Part shown: in pieces, positions 21,960 to 34,054 of the stretch | How positions within the stretch are numbered: the first letter of the stretch is position 1 | Layout: each line of letters starts with the position of its first letter | Program-made: the position numbers and the translations under genes | Notes under the pieces: model-generated | Seen by the model: the letters and a program-made list of their open reading frames with translations, nothing else | Told to the model about the DNA's origin: nothing | The model's database searches: none | Assembly: GCA_014529385.2 (NCBI GenBank) | Contig: CM043965.1 | Coordinates: 15,132,912-15,196,911 of the forward strand | Direction: 5' to 3' | Source: Adiantum capillus-veneris | Taxonomy: Eukaryota > Streptophyta > Polypodiopsida > Polypodiales > Pteridaceae | DNA length: 64,000 nucleotides

Positions 21960-22181
21960 TGCTATTTAGCTCAATAAGGTATCGTAGAGGTGTGTCAGAG
22001 TCCAAGCCCCGAGAGACTCCATTATTAATACTATAGTTCCCAACATTCTACTTTGACCTAAGCTCTTTTCAACCAAGATAATAGATTCCTATCCCACATA
22101 CCCTATTGCAATGAACATGTCTAACCTTTCATGGACAACTTAAGGACCTCTCTTCTTAAGTAAGAAAAGAAAAACAAATAG
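21960..22181 (-). other. Leader of a family A gypsy element
   Basis: GAGACTCCATTATTAATACTATAG through CTCTCTTCTTAAG matches 58668-58820, the leader of the minus-strand gypsy element further right. Homology is lost to the left of about 21990, so gag and pol of this copy are missing. Confidence 0.75.
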
Positions 22182-22192
22182 CTCTGATACCA
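22182..22192 (-). other. Primer-binding site, initiator-Met tRNA
   Basis: The minus strand is TGGTATCAGAG, one base from the family A LTR. The sister copy at 58826 has lost this site. Confidence 0.9.
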
Positions 22193-22889
22193 ATGTACTA
22201 GAAATGGCCTATGAACATTGAGAATAGCGAAATTAACAGAACTGTAGTGAGCATTTTTATGAGACTACTTTGAGAAGAGAGAGGGTGAACTTAATTGCGG
22301 TAGCAACATAACCATTATACTTAACTAACTTGGCATGAACAATACTTTGTAAGAGAGAGAATTAGAGGACTTGACAACAGTTGAGGAACGGATTTATGTG
22401 GAGCCTGTCCCCCCTACAAAAGGCTTTTGCATTATAATTTCTCCCATAAAGAGAGACTTGATACAATACAAGCTTTATGTTCCTTAAGACCTTGATGGTG
22501 CAATGAAGATAGAGATCTTCATGCACCACAATTATGCCCGTAACTTAGCTAAATGAAAGCATTAACTTGTCCCTGGCCTCAGTCCCAAGACCTCAAACAC
22601 CTTCGAAGGTGGAGAAAGCTAGCAGAGAATGAGGATAGGGACGAGGAAGAAGAAACATTCTTATGAAAAAGAAATAGTTCCTCACTTATCATCACTCTTC
22701 TTGCTTAGCATAGCATAATCGCATAGTAATGAAGATAGAGAAGATGTCAAGCTTTAGCATTGGAGCATGGCTCTTGGTTGGGATTTGCATTCCATAGCCA
22801 AGAGTGTTGGTGTAGGCTCTCAACTTCTCAACAAGCTTGGAGAAGGAGATGAAGCTCTTGCACTTGGTACTTCACACAATGAGAGAGGA

Positions 22890-22890
<1 letters not shown>

Positions 22891-22963
<73 letters not shown>

Positions 22964-22964
22964 T
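22891..22964. repeat. (GT)n(GA)n microsatellite inside the family A LTR
   Basis: GT at 22891-22914 followed by GA with one GACA break. The equivalent place in the sister LTR (about 53736-53750) has only a few units. Confidence 0.95.
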
Positions 22965-23613
22965 ATACCCCTCAAGAAAGCCCTCTACTTGCATGGTCGA
23001 CCCCCTCTTTTCGCTCATGCTTGTGTCTCATTGGCTCTCTCAAGCCTAGCCAATCACAAGCCTTGGTCACAACTAGCAATAGATTATAGAGGTAGCCTTT
23101 GGACAAGTGTCCTCCTTTCCCCTTTGAGAGAGAGGACTCGATAAATGCTTAAACAGTTAATTTAATTAGCTAAAATCTTATTGGACCCCTTTAGAGGCCA
23201 ACCAATAGGCTTTAGGCACCTTATGAGGGCACCATGAGGAGGAACTTCACATGTGTCCTTGTTGCCTCTTTAGACTAGGCTTGCCTTTAGTGAGGGTGTG
23301 TGTGTTCTCTCTCATGCTCCTACAAGTAGGGCCGCCCCCCATATGTAGGGATCATTGTTAAATTTTGGAACACCTTAAGCCCCTCTAGCATCTTAGCCAT
23401 GAAGAACCTCAAGCACCCTAGTCATCAAGCACAAAAAGAACCTCAAACACCTTAATCAGACAAGCACCTTAGTCAACAAGCATGACAAGCACCTCAAGCT
23501 TGGGTCGGGTTCCCACCTCAAGTACTGCCCTAGCTTGCCTAAGGTCCTAGGCCTAAGGACTTTTAACACTAACCTTTGGAGGTCTTTAATGAAGCTAACC
23601 TTATGGTCTTTAC

Positions 23614-24165
23614 CACTAGGGTTGTGTGAGCATGAGCCACTTTTATGGCTATAAGCAACTTTTTTGTAAATTTTTGTTCTCATAGGCCACAAAAAACCTC
23701 ATCAAAATAATTCAGGGATTTGTTCTCAAGGCATTTAGGGATTTGAAAAGAATAGAAACAAATAATTTCATGTAAAATTGTTATTTTTTCAAAGCCATCT
23801 TTTAGGTACAATCGAACAAAAATCTCTCAATCTTTTTGATAACCCATGTAGACCCCTTAAAAACCTTCAAAGCACATTGAAACTTTTGAATAATACATGG
23901 ACATGTATACAATGAGAATCTATGCATAAACACATGTATGTTTTAAATTTAAAAGCTAGTTTTGTGGCTTCTTACTATTTTTAGAAAACTATTTTTTAAA
24001 ATTTTGTACTTTTTTGGGATAAATGGTGTACTAGAATTTTCATCTATGTCATAGGACCTCAATGATATCCTATGATCAAGATTTCTTGAAAAATAGACAA
24101 TCTTAGAGCCAATTTTATAGAATGAGGTGCCAAGCCACTTAAGTGGCTCAAACACAAGCGTAGTG
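23614..24165. mobile_element. CACTA-like non-autonomous DNA transposon, 552 bp
   Basis: The insert begins CACTAGGGTTGTGTGAG and ends with the reverse complement of CACTACGCTTGTGTTTGAG. Both ends continue into GAGCCACTT...TGGC, an imperfect terminal inverted repeat of about 35 bp. The sister LTR shows the empty site (GGTCTTTAAGCTCC, about 54362-54375). The flank here is TCTTTA-C on the left and TTAAGCTCC on the right, consistent with a 3-bp TTA target duplication. CACTA ends and 3-bp duplications define the CMC/EnSpm superfamily. There is no transposase, so it is MITE-like. Confidence 0.78.
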
Positions 24166-24362
24166 TTAAGCTCCATTAGCTAGCAATTCCTCTTGGACAT
24201 ACCATCTCTCATTTGGACCCATTGACTTTGGCCTCGTGTTGAGATAGATCCATACGCACATGTCTATATTCTAACTCTTGTTCTTGTTTATTCTCCCATA
24301 TTAAATGATCAGTTTAATACGAGAAAATCATTTGGGTTAGTTAATTATGAGATTTAACGACA

Positions 24363-26640
24363 CTCTTTTCTAATTCTTGATCTCGATCTCCCACGAGTAG
24401 CCATGACAGTCGGAATACAAAGGCTCCTGGTGTTTGTGCATGAAGTTGCATGCTAGTTTTCTCTCTCACACACCTTCAAGACGACATGGTGGGATTGCCT
24501 CAGTCGAGGAAAACACAATAGAAAAGCATTGTGTGCAGGTGCTCTTGGAGCGGGGGAGGTCGAAGGTCGACCAATATGAAATCGGTAGCAAACGGTTCTG
24601 AGAGGTTCGTGCTGCCATGGGGGTAACTTCCTGCAATAACAGCATGGGTTGTTGAGCAGCATCCCATGAGTGTTCTCTCTCTTTCTCCCCTATGCTATTG
24701 CCGATCAATGCCATGCTTGCATGTTCATAGATTCACACAATGTGTTACTTTGGGCCATCCACTTGGCCATTGCAAGGAAGGGTTCCCACAGTGGAGCTCC
24801 ATGCAAAGCTTGCAATACAATGGAACTCTATGCAAATCTTGCAACATCCATATCGAACAAAGCCATGGCAAGCATGTTAGATCAAGTTGCAAAATTTTTG
24901 AAAATCTAAAATAGCAAATTGGCAAGGCTCGTGGGCAAGGCTATATCCTTTGGCATGGAGCACTCTCGACATAGAGGTTTAGCAATTCTATGACAAGGTT
25001 GAGCAAGTCAAGCATGGATTGAGAATCAACAGGGCTATGAGCCAACATGGTAGGACCATAATTACAACTACGAATTTTTTTCCCAAGGATCTTGCTGTAA
25101 GAATTTTGGCATGCATGATCATGCATCATGCAAGATGTTGATAACAAGAACATCAAGAATACAATGACATGGTTCCACTGCTCGAAGCGGGCTTGTAAGA
25201 GTCAATAAGCAAGTTCACTTTAATGTTTTAATTTATAAATGCATGGAACCTTGCAGATCTCTCACATTCCAAGCACGGTAGGCAAAAGTTGCCTTTGCTC
25301 AAAAGATTTTGATGAGTTGTATGCCCTCAACATTTGACTTGTCATGTACATTTAATTTTTCCTACGTTCGTATGACAAAGGCGACAAAGGTGCTTGGCAT
25401 GGCCAAACACTTGTTATATATTGAGCAGCCGATAGGAGTCTCTCTATTTTCGTGTTCTAGATTTGCATTTTTGCCATGACATGGTTCCTAGGAAAAAAAT
25501 TTCAGCATTTTCGTCGATCAAGACAAATCTATATGGTCAAGGAAAGCAGTAATCAAGCCAATCAGGTCCAAGGTACATACCTTCCAAGTATTTATTTTGC
25601 TTTTCAATATGTGGTACAATTTGACAAGGTCAATTATTTGTGGATGCTCGACATGGTCAACTTTCTTTTGCTATGACATTTATCTGTGAGCAACAATATC
25701 TTTTAGCTATGAGCAAGGGTAGCATCCAAAGTGGTTCTATTGAGATGTATCATGCAAAGATAAGACTTCCCGCATTTGGAATATACTATGAGCATATGAA
25801 CTTAGGGGGGGACTTGGCAAGTGTCTACAGGTTATTTCATTATGTGCCAAGACGACATATCTGGTGTGTACAACAACTCTCTCTCACGCAGGAAATATGG
25901 CTATGAGACATATTCAAGCGAGTTTTTATTTCAAAAATTCAAGACAACTAGCCATAATAGAGTAACCATGTCAGACAATTTCAAGTTTTCTTGTTTTTCT
26001 ACATTTTAACCTTTAAGTTGGCAAGGATTGCCTATTGTACAAAGCAAAGTGCTTTGCCAAAATTCATGAGAAGCAAGGCTTCTCTTATGTGACAAGGTAT
26101 TATCAATTGACTTTAGATCAAGGATAATGGCACACATCTTTGGCACTACATGGATATAAGCTCACAGTTTACACAACGACGCATTGTGATGTATCCGTGC
26201 TAGTGTAATCGTGCAAGGAATGTATACCAAGGGCTTGTAGGGTTGAGAGTGTCATTGACGCCAATGGGTTATTATTCTATTTTTTTGGTATGTATGCATG
26301 GCGTACTAGTACGATGGATGTATGACACCCCATAATTGTATACGCTTCCATTATAACACTAGCATTGTCAAGGACGAGGTAAGTTATTGATGTCTTTAAA
26401 AAAAAAATTATTTATGTTTATTCACAGACAAAGTACCATATTTAAGTCACCTTGGTACAATCACGACCACATACAAGGTAGGCGGGTCAAGATGTGACTT
26501 ATGTTACCTCTCTCTACAAGAGCTTGTACAAGCACACTGTTGTACGCTTATGAGATAAGCTACAACACAGCCATTGTCTTTACAGAGACATACATAGGGG
26601 ACATACAACATAGTAGAATAATGGATTTTTCTCAGCCCAG

Positions 26641-26717
<77 letters not shown>

Positions 26718-27619
26718 CGACAAAAGTGAAAATTGTGCATGATTTTACTAAAAAAATTATATGTCGATATGGTAACATGAAGGGCTAAGAGACATCTGTT
26801 TTTGAAGGGCTAAGAGCAATTTGTTTGTAATTCATCAATGATTGCTTTCAAGATCAAACAATTCTATCCAGCTGAGTACCCATTGATTCTAATGGACAAG
26901 CAAGAGTCTTGCCATTATTTATTTTTTGGGTGTTATTTTAGCACTACATACTTTAAGTGTGAAGATGAGTTGAGTTTTTGAAAGTATTAAACTTGTAAAG
27001 GATTGTCTCTACCAAGGTTTATAGATGAAGCAAGCATTTTAGGCAGCATGACTGTTCACAAAAATCCAAGATTATGGAATTTCAAGTCCAAAAAAGATCC
27101 AGTTGTTAATACGATTCCAACTTGAGCGGATCTCCTATTTTGTATATAGCATTGTGAGTGTCTATATGGACACAATTTTGAGGTAAGACCTAGCTCGTGA
27201 TTGCTAAATCACTTACTAAGTGTTGATGGTCAATTCTTACAACTTTCACACTTGCACTTGCAAGGAAAGAAGTCCACAAGCTGCCAAGGGGTAGTGGACA
27301 CTTTCAACTTCCAAAGTTGACTTCAAATACTATTGGGTGCTAGTTGAGTAGTTTCCCTGCACGGTCTAACCAAGGGTTTTGACAATATAGCTTTTAACCA
27401 AGGGGTTTAGATTGCAAAGGAAACACCCAGGGTTACCCGGGCACTACTACTTGATTTTCATTAATTTTCAATTAGTGTTCCTAGGCCTTTGCAGGCGCGA
27501 AATTTGGGCAGGTACATTTGATTATGGGTATGTAAACACTATGTTCAACCTCCATGTATGCATTTGATTCGATTTATTTTCTTTTTTAAATATGTTTTAG
27601 TTTACTTTTCCAAGTAGGA
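24363..27619. other. Unassigned non-coding stretch
   Basis: No domain, LTR pair or primer site recognised. Short frames (24670-24909, 25640-25906) do not resemble known proteins. The phrase TGTCAAGGACGAGGTAAG at 26366 has an LTR-like flavour but no partner copy. A long CT tract lies at 26644. Confidence 0.4.
26644..26714. repeat. (CT)n microsatellite, about 35 units
   Basis: Uninterrupted CT over 71 bp. The Ser-Leu and Glu-Arg frames across it are artefacts. Confidence 0.97.
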
Positions 27620-27839
27620 TGGGTTGGGGTGGTAAATCCCAATGTGTTGCGCCTAAGTGTTGGGCGGTCGGAGACTAACGAGGAACTAACACTGACCATT
27701 CACTACATAAAAAGAATAAGGACTCATAACCCTAACACTATTGTGTTTGGAGTCCATCCAAACCTGTGTCTCCTCTCTTCTTCTCTCTTCTCCATTGCTG
27801 CACACACACACACACACATGCTCTTGCACGTGCACTTCA
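27620..27839 (+). repeat. 5' LTR of the plus-strand copia (about 220 bp)
   Basis: It starts TGGGTTGGGGTGG (3' LTR: TGTTGGAGTGG) and ends CACTTCA before the PBS. It has a (CA)n tract at 27800-27818. Confidence 0.8.
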
Positions 27840-27841
27840 AC

Positions 27842-27854
27842 TGGTATCAGAGCT
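27842..27854 (+). other. Primer-binding site, initiator-Met tRNA
   Basis: TGGTATCAGAGCT, exact over the usual 12 bases, two bases after the LTR. Confidence 0.93.
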
Positions 27855-28858
27855 CAGGGATTGGGAGCACCATTGGAGCTCAACGGGGAAGCAGGCAGAG
27901 AAGCAGCAAAAATTGCAGTACATTTTGCAGGTCTATTTTGGCCTATCAAACATCTTCATTCAAGCCAATTCCCACAATCCTTGACCGATTTTTTGTCCTC
28001 TTCAACTTTGTAGAAGAAAGTTTTCTCAAAATATTCACCAATCTTGAGATACGTCACTCAAACTGTCCGTAGGTCGTGAAGTACAAGCTGCACATTTTTA
28101 CAGATATGTTTTTGACGTGTAAAACAAATTATTTTATTCCCACAAATCCCAACCGTTTTTGCGTGGTCTACAACTTTGCAGAAGGAAGTTGCTGCAAATT
28201 TTACATGGTTTGAGAGATATTCGGTTCAAACAGTAGGGTGGTCTACCTTCATCGGTTCTTCTGTGTACAAGTTTTCATAGCAGACTCTTTCTGCAATCTC
28301 TGTCACATGAATATTTGATATAAGATCTTGAGGGTCTGCTAAATCAGGCAAACCACCACAACGGTTACAGAAAAGAGTTTATGTGGTTGATGTAAGATCT
28401 TATGCGATTTATGTATTGTTATGGAAATATGCAAAGCCTATTGTTGAGGGTCGTGGTAAGGTTTTATTGAGCTGGGGGATTCTCAAATGTGGAGATCCTT
28501 TTGGTGATACAGGTTTTGAAGCAAGCCCTCGACATCCCCATAGTTTTGACATTGACATAGGATGTATGTTTATGCAGTTAGTGCAGTATTGGTGTGCATC
28601 TGTTGACCCTCCATTGTTGTCATCTTTATGCGTATGCATTTGACAATGTTTAGTTGGTCAGAGACACTCTCCTAGAGTTGGAGACACTGACAGTGACAGT
28701 TCTTTGAGATTCTATCTTGCCACTTTAGCCACTTTGATCAGCATTTCAGTCATTGTACACATTTTTTTTGGGTTCAGAAGTCAGTTTTGCAGGAGAGACT
28801 CTGTCAAAAAATTTCAGGTTTTCTATACAGATCTATCACTTTTTTTCCTTATTGAGTG
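27855..28858 (+). other. Leader of the plus-strand copia
   Basis: About 1 kb between PBS and gag, long for a copia. Two similar phrases (TCCTCTTCAACTTTGTAGAAGAAAG at 27995-28019 and TGGTCTACAACTTTGCAGAAGGAAG at 28164-28188) show an internal duplication. No ORF of note. Confidence 0.55.
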
Positions 28859-29914
28859 ATGGCTTCATCATCGGAGAACTCTTTGTTCAACATTGAGAAG
28901 TTAGATGGCACTAACTTCCCATTTTGGAAGGAACAAATTTACATTGTCTTAGTATAGAAGAAGTAGATTTGGCCAATAAAGATGAAAGGGGATAAATCCT
29001 GAGGATATGGACGAGTATGATTGGGAGGAGTTGGATGAGCTTGCCGCGTCCACCATCATGTTGACTTTGTCAAAGAATGTGTACTCCAATGTGAACATGG
29101 AAAAGATAGTTATGAGTTGTGGAAGAAGTTATGTGACCTGTATGAGAAGCAAAGTGTAGCATCACAGGTTTATTGGCTAAAAAAGTTAGTTGATTTGAAG
29201 ATGGATGAGGGCACACCCATGCACAACCATCTTAATGAGTTCAACACAATTTTCAGTCAGCTTTCTGCGCAGGGAGTCAATTTCGACAATTTGATCAAAG
29301 CAATGTTCTTGCTAGTTATGTTTCCAAAAAGTTGGGATACTTTTCACACAACCATAAGTAACTTAGCACCTCCTAATGGTTTAACATGTGATGATGTTGA
29401 GGGCAGTTTGCTTACTGAAGAGGTTAGCAGGAAGAATCTTGATAGTTCTCATGGTACTAGCAATGCTTTTGTTGTTCGTGGTCGATCACAAGAAAAGGGC
29501 AAGCATAATCAAAGAGGAAAATCTCATAGCAAATCACGTGGCCAAAAAGACATTGAGTGCTATCATTGTCACAAAAAGGGTCATATGAAGAAAGACGTCG
29601 AAAGTGGAAGCAAGAGAAAGGTAAAGACAAGAATCAAGAAGAAGGCAAGACCAGGTAGTATAAAGATTGAAGAGATCAACAATGTTTTTGTTGAAAATTC
29701 TGATGGAGACATTTATCTCACATCTACCATGGATTCATCATTTTTGGTTGCCACTGATGACTATGCTTTACAGGATTGGGTTACTGACTTAGGTGCATCG
29801 TTTCATGTGACTCCTCACAAAGAGTGGTTCACTACATATGATGTAGCCCGTAAAGGTCATGTTTGTCTTAGCAATGATTTTGCTTGTGACATAGTTGGTG
29901 CCAGCAATGTGTAG
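28859..29914 (+). pseudogene. gag: Copia gag and start of protease
   Basis: ATG at 28859 opens MASSSENSLFNIEKLDG, followed by WKEQIYIVL and several stops (about 28950-29100). From 29117 an open frame holds the UBN2-type core (LKKLVDLKMDEGTPMHNHL, FNTIFSQLSAQG, FPKSWDTFHTTISN, LLTEEVSRKN), a Lys-rich region and a zinc knuckle CYHCHKKGHMKKDV lacking its last Cys. The protease site reads DWVTDLGASFHVT: Asp is kept and the usual Ser/Thr is Leu. A stop follows at 29912. Confidence 0.85.
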
Positions 29915-31340
29915 CTAAAATTTTAGGATGGTTCTTCATTCATTCTCAAGAATGTAAGACATGTGCCGAAGCTTACAAAAATCTTGATTAGTACAGGACA
30001 ATTGGATGACACACAATATTACTACACGTTTGGTAATAGTTTGTGGAAGATCACCAAAGGTTCTTTAGTGGTAGCACATGGTTCAAAGTCTGGAAATTTG
30101 TACATGCTACATGTATCCAATGTAAAAAACCATGTAGTTTGTGTAACCGAGTAGCCAAGTGTTTCTTTGAGGCATCGTCGGTTAGGACATATGTCTCAAA
30201 AGGGAGTGAAAATCTTGTCTTGTTTTGGTTATGTTGCTGGCTTCAATTTCTCAGACTTTTCAGTTTGTGAGCATTGTCTTTGTGGTAAACAAACACAGTC
30301 ATCACACGAAAGGGGAAGCACTCGGAAAAGTGAGCCATTAGAGTTAGTGCATAGTGATGTGTGTGGACCTATGCCTAACATATCCATGTGAGGTTCATTA
30401 TACTTTGTTACATTCATTGATGTCTTCTCAAGGAAAGTGTGGGTATATCCTCTCAGGAAGAAGGATGAAGTTCTTTAAAAATTTTAGAATTTTGTGGCAT
30501 TAGTCGAGAATCAATTTGGCAACAAAGTCAAGTGCTTAAGGTCAAACAATGGTGGTGAGTATGTCACTAAAGCCTTTTAGAATTTTTATGATTCCAAAGG
30601 CATCAAAAGAGACTTGACTGCTCCATATAACCCTCCACAAAATTTTGTTGCTGAGAGGATGAACCGTACCATACAAGAGAAGTTACGTAGCATGTTGTCT
30701 AATGCAGAGTTGCCTTATGGATTTTGGGTGGAAGCGTTAGCAACTGCTGTCCATCTTATTAATAGATCTCCTAACAAGGCTTTAGATGAGAAGGTACCTG
30801 AAGAGCTTTGGTCTGGGAAGCCACCTCCTTACAAGCATCTTAGAGTCTTTGGCTGTGAAGCGTATTTCCATGTTCCAAAGGAGTTTCAAAGCAAGTTGGC
30901 TCCTAAGTCAGAGAAATGCATATTTCTTGGCTATGGAAATCCTGGCGAGATGGGATTCCCGTTATGGGATCTTGAAGCTAAAAAGATAGTTCGCAGCAAT
31001 GACGTATACTTCAATAAAGAGAAGATGCATAAGAAACCTGTGTATACAGTGGAGGTCAAGAGAGTTATCTTCCAAGAAGATGGAGTTGTCCATAATAGTG
31101 CTAAAGTGCCTAATGTTAGACAACAAGTACAAAATCCTCCTGTAGTACAAGGTGTTGCTAAGGGACAACCGGCTCAAGTAGTTATTAGAAGGTCTACAAG
31201 AGTTTCATGGCCTCCTGATAGATTTACTCCCTCATTGGACTACAGTATGTTGACAGATTGTGGAGAGCCTTCTTGCTATAAGGAATCCATGTCAATGGAT
31301 GACAAGGCAAAGTGGGAGAAAGCTATGCAATCATAAATGG
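29915..31340 (+). pseudogene. pol: Copia pre-integrase and integrase
   Basis: Pre-integrase text (VRHVPKLTKILISTGQLDD, FGNSLWKITKGSLVVAHGS), the zinc-binding set (HRRLGHMS, CEHCLCGKQ), then the core ELVHSDVCGP, a second site reading RSNNGGEY with Asn for the catalytic Asp, and AERMNRT with Glu. The C-terminal region is open from 30614 (LINRSPNKALDEKVPEELW, FGCEAYFHVP, FLGYGNPGEMGFPLWD). Stops at about 30152, 30389, 30476 and 30578. The Asn change should inactivate the enzyme. Confidence 0.87.
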
Positions 31341-32766
31341 GCTGGTTGCATAAGAATCAAACTTGGAAGTTGGTTCGATTGCCTAAAGTAAAAATTCATT
31401 GCCATGCAAATGGGTGCATAAGCAAAAAAGTATACCTCATGATAATAAATTCAAGTACAAGGCATGACTTGTTGCTAAAGGATTTAAGCAACAGCATGGT
31501 ACTGACTTTGATGAGATCTTTTCTCTGGTTTGTCAAGATGACTACTCTGCGGTGTGTACTTGCATTGGCTGCTAAAGATGACATGGAACTTGACCAGATG
31601 GATGTCAAGACGGCGTTCTTGCATGGTGATCTTCATTAAGGAGAAGTTTATATGCAGCAGCCAAAAGGTTTTGTTGAGAAGGGCAATGAAGACTTGGTGT
31701 GTCAATTAGAAAAGACTCTTCATGGTCTAAAACAATCATCAAGGGAGTAGTATCATAAATTCTACTCATTCATGCTCTCTCAAGGCTACAAACGTAGCAA
31801 TATGGACCATTGCCTCTACACTAAGAGAGCTAAAGATGGTAGTTTGTTGATTTTGGTCCTTTATGTGGATGATATGTTAATTGCCGGGAAATGCAGGGAT
31901 GAGATTTCAGCCTTGAAGTCTGGGTTACATGCAAACTTTGAAATGAAAGACACAGGTGAAGTGTGCCATATCCTTGGCATGCGCATTAAGCAAGACAGAT
32001 GCAAGAAATTGGTCTATTTGTCTCAATCTGAGTACATTGCTAAAGTGATCAAGCATTTCAATATGGAGAAGGGGAAGGCATTGAGTACTCCATTGCCTTC
32101 ATATGTGAAACTTTCTAAAAATGATTGCCCTAAGTCTGAAGAGGAAAAGGTTGAAATGGCACAAGTGCCTTATTCATCTGCAATTGGGAGTTTGATGTAT
32201 GTTATGATTGCTACATGTCCTGATATTACTTTTACAGTGGGAGTTGTTAGCAGATATATGTCAAATTCAGGCAAGAAACATTGGGAGGCGGTGAAAGGGG
32301 TTATGCGATATTTGAATGGTACAAAAGACATGTGCATTTTCTTTGGAAGAAAGGAAGCATGTGTAATGGGTTACACGGATGGAGTTTCAAGCTATGTTTT
32401 TAAATTCACTGGAGGTGCAGTTTTATGGCGATCTCGTTTGCAAAATTGTGTTACCTTGTCTACTACAAAGGGTGAATATGTTGTAGCTTTAGAAGCTTGC
32501 AAGAAAGCTATATGGCTTGGTTGACTCGTGGGAGACTTGGGAATCAATGTTGAGATGCATGTGTTACATTGTGATAGCCAAAGTGCCATACAATTGGCAA
32601 AGAATCCAATGTTTTATGCAAAGACAAAGCATGTGGATGTGAAGTATCACTTCATTTGTGAGGTGCTTGAGGACAAGAGATTGCATCTTGCCAAAATTCA
32701 CACCATCGAGAATTGTGATGATCTTCTAACAAAGGGCTTACCTTCAAAGCGGTTTGCACATTGTTG
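31341..32766 (+). pseudogene. pol: Copia RT and RNase H
   Basis: RT text starts WLHKNQTWKLVRLPK, shifts frame at about 31400-31560 (EQLDVKTAFLHGDL-like at 31590-31639), and from 31772 reads SNMDHCLYTKRAKDG. The catalytic box YVDDMLIAG is intact at about 31862. RNase H lacks roughly eleven residues between GYTDG and SSYVFKFTGGAV, removing part of the active-site loop, then reads LSTTKGEYV (Glu-Ala-Glu weakened to Lys-Gly-Glu) and HCDSQSAIQLAKN. It ends KGLPSKRFAHC. A stop at 32522 splits RNase H. Confidence 0.87.
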
Positions 32767-32864
32767 AGCACTCATGGGCATTGGGTAGATGATCATGGTC
32801 ATTGTCTACCTGTATTGTATGTATATATACATGGTCACCCCAGCTTAAAGGCACATTGTCCTTT

Positions 32865-32875
32865 AAGTGGGAGGT
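32865..32875 (+). other. Polypurine tract of the plus-strand copia
   Basis: AAGTGGGAGGT directly before TGTTGGAGTGG, the 3' LTR start. Confidence 0.85.
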
Positions 32876-32940
32876 TGTTGGAGTGGTACAACCCGATGTG
32901 CTACGTCTAAGTGTTGGGCGGCCGAAGACTAACCGGTGTG
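32876..32940 (+). repeat. 3' LTR start, truncated
   Basis: Matches 27620-27685 and then departs abruptly after AGACTAAC. The rest of the LTR is not found nearby. Confidence 0.7.
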
Positions 32941-34054
32941 AGCAGGATGGAAACACACAGAACACCTCTATAATGACCCGACACACACTCTTGGGATGAT
33001 ATGCACACACACCATGGGGCACCACTCGGCTTACACAACCCACCTGGCCGAGACAGGGAACACACTGATAGAGTGAGAGGAGAGAGACTACCCATTTACC
33101 CACTCCACACAGAGAGAGAGAGAGACACACACACACACCCAAAAAACTCAGCTCAAAAGAGGAGAATTTCTGATATTTAGATACAATTGAGCTTGGGCCA
33201 ACACCAATGGGGCAAATAGCTCACACAATATGGGTAAAGTATGCCAGATACAATCACAAATAGGAGCAGAAGCTTCGCTCATAGGAGAAACTTACACAGT
33301 CAAAACAGTAGCAAAACAGTGAGGAATTTGGAAAAATGGACAGTTCCATCGCGTCCGGAATGGCCCAAAACCCCAGTCTGCAATGTCAAAGTGCTCAAAT
33401 CCGACCTCGGATGAGCAGTTTACAGTCAAAACAGGCTCCAAAAATAGCAAAAACACAATTGCGGTTGTTCCTCCTCTTCTCTCCACGTTTTTTTTGGTCT
33501 TCTCCCTGGTTTTTCAGTTCCCACACTTAGCTTTATTACTTGGGCACCCTTGGCCTTTTAGTTGACCTCAAACGGACCCCGAACATGCCAAAAACTAACC
33601 TCGCAGTGCATAGTTGTCACCTTTTTGCATCATCCGCACACCTGGCACTCAGCTTTTTCCAATAATGCATCCCACCACCACGTGAAGTGGCCCCAAAAGA
33701 TGGTCCTCATGATGACCTTTTTGCATAATTATCACAAGAAAACACCTACGTTGTGCCCGTACTTCTCCACGTGCAAGTATTGACCCCATTCGACCTCCTG
33801 ACGCCACTAGATGCCATCTGACGCACCTGCTTGCCTCATGTAGTCGGCCCGCAGATAGCTTCCTCGAGAAGTTTTACACGCTACCAAATCCTCATTATTA
33901 TAGAAAAAACACACTGGTATTGGTAATAGTGAAAATCGATGCACTATGTACACCCTGTCCTACCTGTACACATGTGGGCCCCACATAACCACCTGGCTCT
34001 GGAAAACGGGCAATTCTTTATTTTATGCACCATCCATGTGTATGTACATATGTT
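32941..34054. other. Unassigned stretch between copia and E1
   Basis: CA- and GA-rich sequence (33105-33142 includes GAGAGAGAGAG followed by ACACACACAC), then ordinary sequence without domains. It ends at an A-run where the E1 LTR remnant starts. Confidence 0.4.

Larger units (their letters stand above)
22194..24362 (-). repeat. Family A LTR, 5' copy, 2.17 kb
   Basis: It starts TGTACTAGAAATGG beside the PBS and ends ATTTAACGACA. It aligns along its length with 53044-54561 (1.52 kb). Most of the size difference is an insertion at 23614-24165 and an expanded microsatellite at 22891. A run of CAAGCACCTTAGTCAACAAG-type repeats lies at 23375-23505. Confidence 0.88.
27620..32940 (+). mobile_element. 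Second Ty1/copia element, plus strand
   Basis: Order: 5' LTR, Met PBS, leader, gag, protease, integrase, RT, RNase H, polypurine tract and the first 65 or so bp of a 3' LTR. The LTRs share GGAGTGGTA/GGGGTGGTA and CTAAGTGTTGGGCGG, then diverge after AAGACTAAC. The 3' LTR is therefore replaced or truncated near 32940. The coding region has about ten stops or frameshifts. Text and order resemble the Tork group but are clearly different from the copia at 2282-7254. Confidence 0.9.

Noticed and set aside
32744-33142. 132-codon minus-strand frame rich in Ser, Val and Cys
   Set aside because: It crosses the copia 3' LTR boundary and CA/GA repeats; an artefact.
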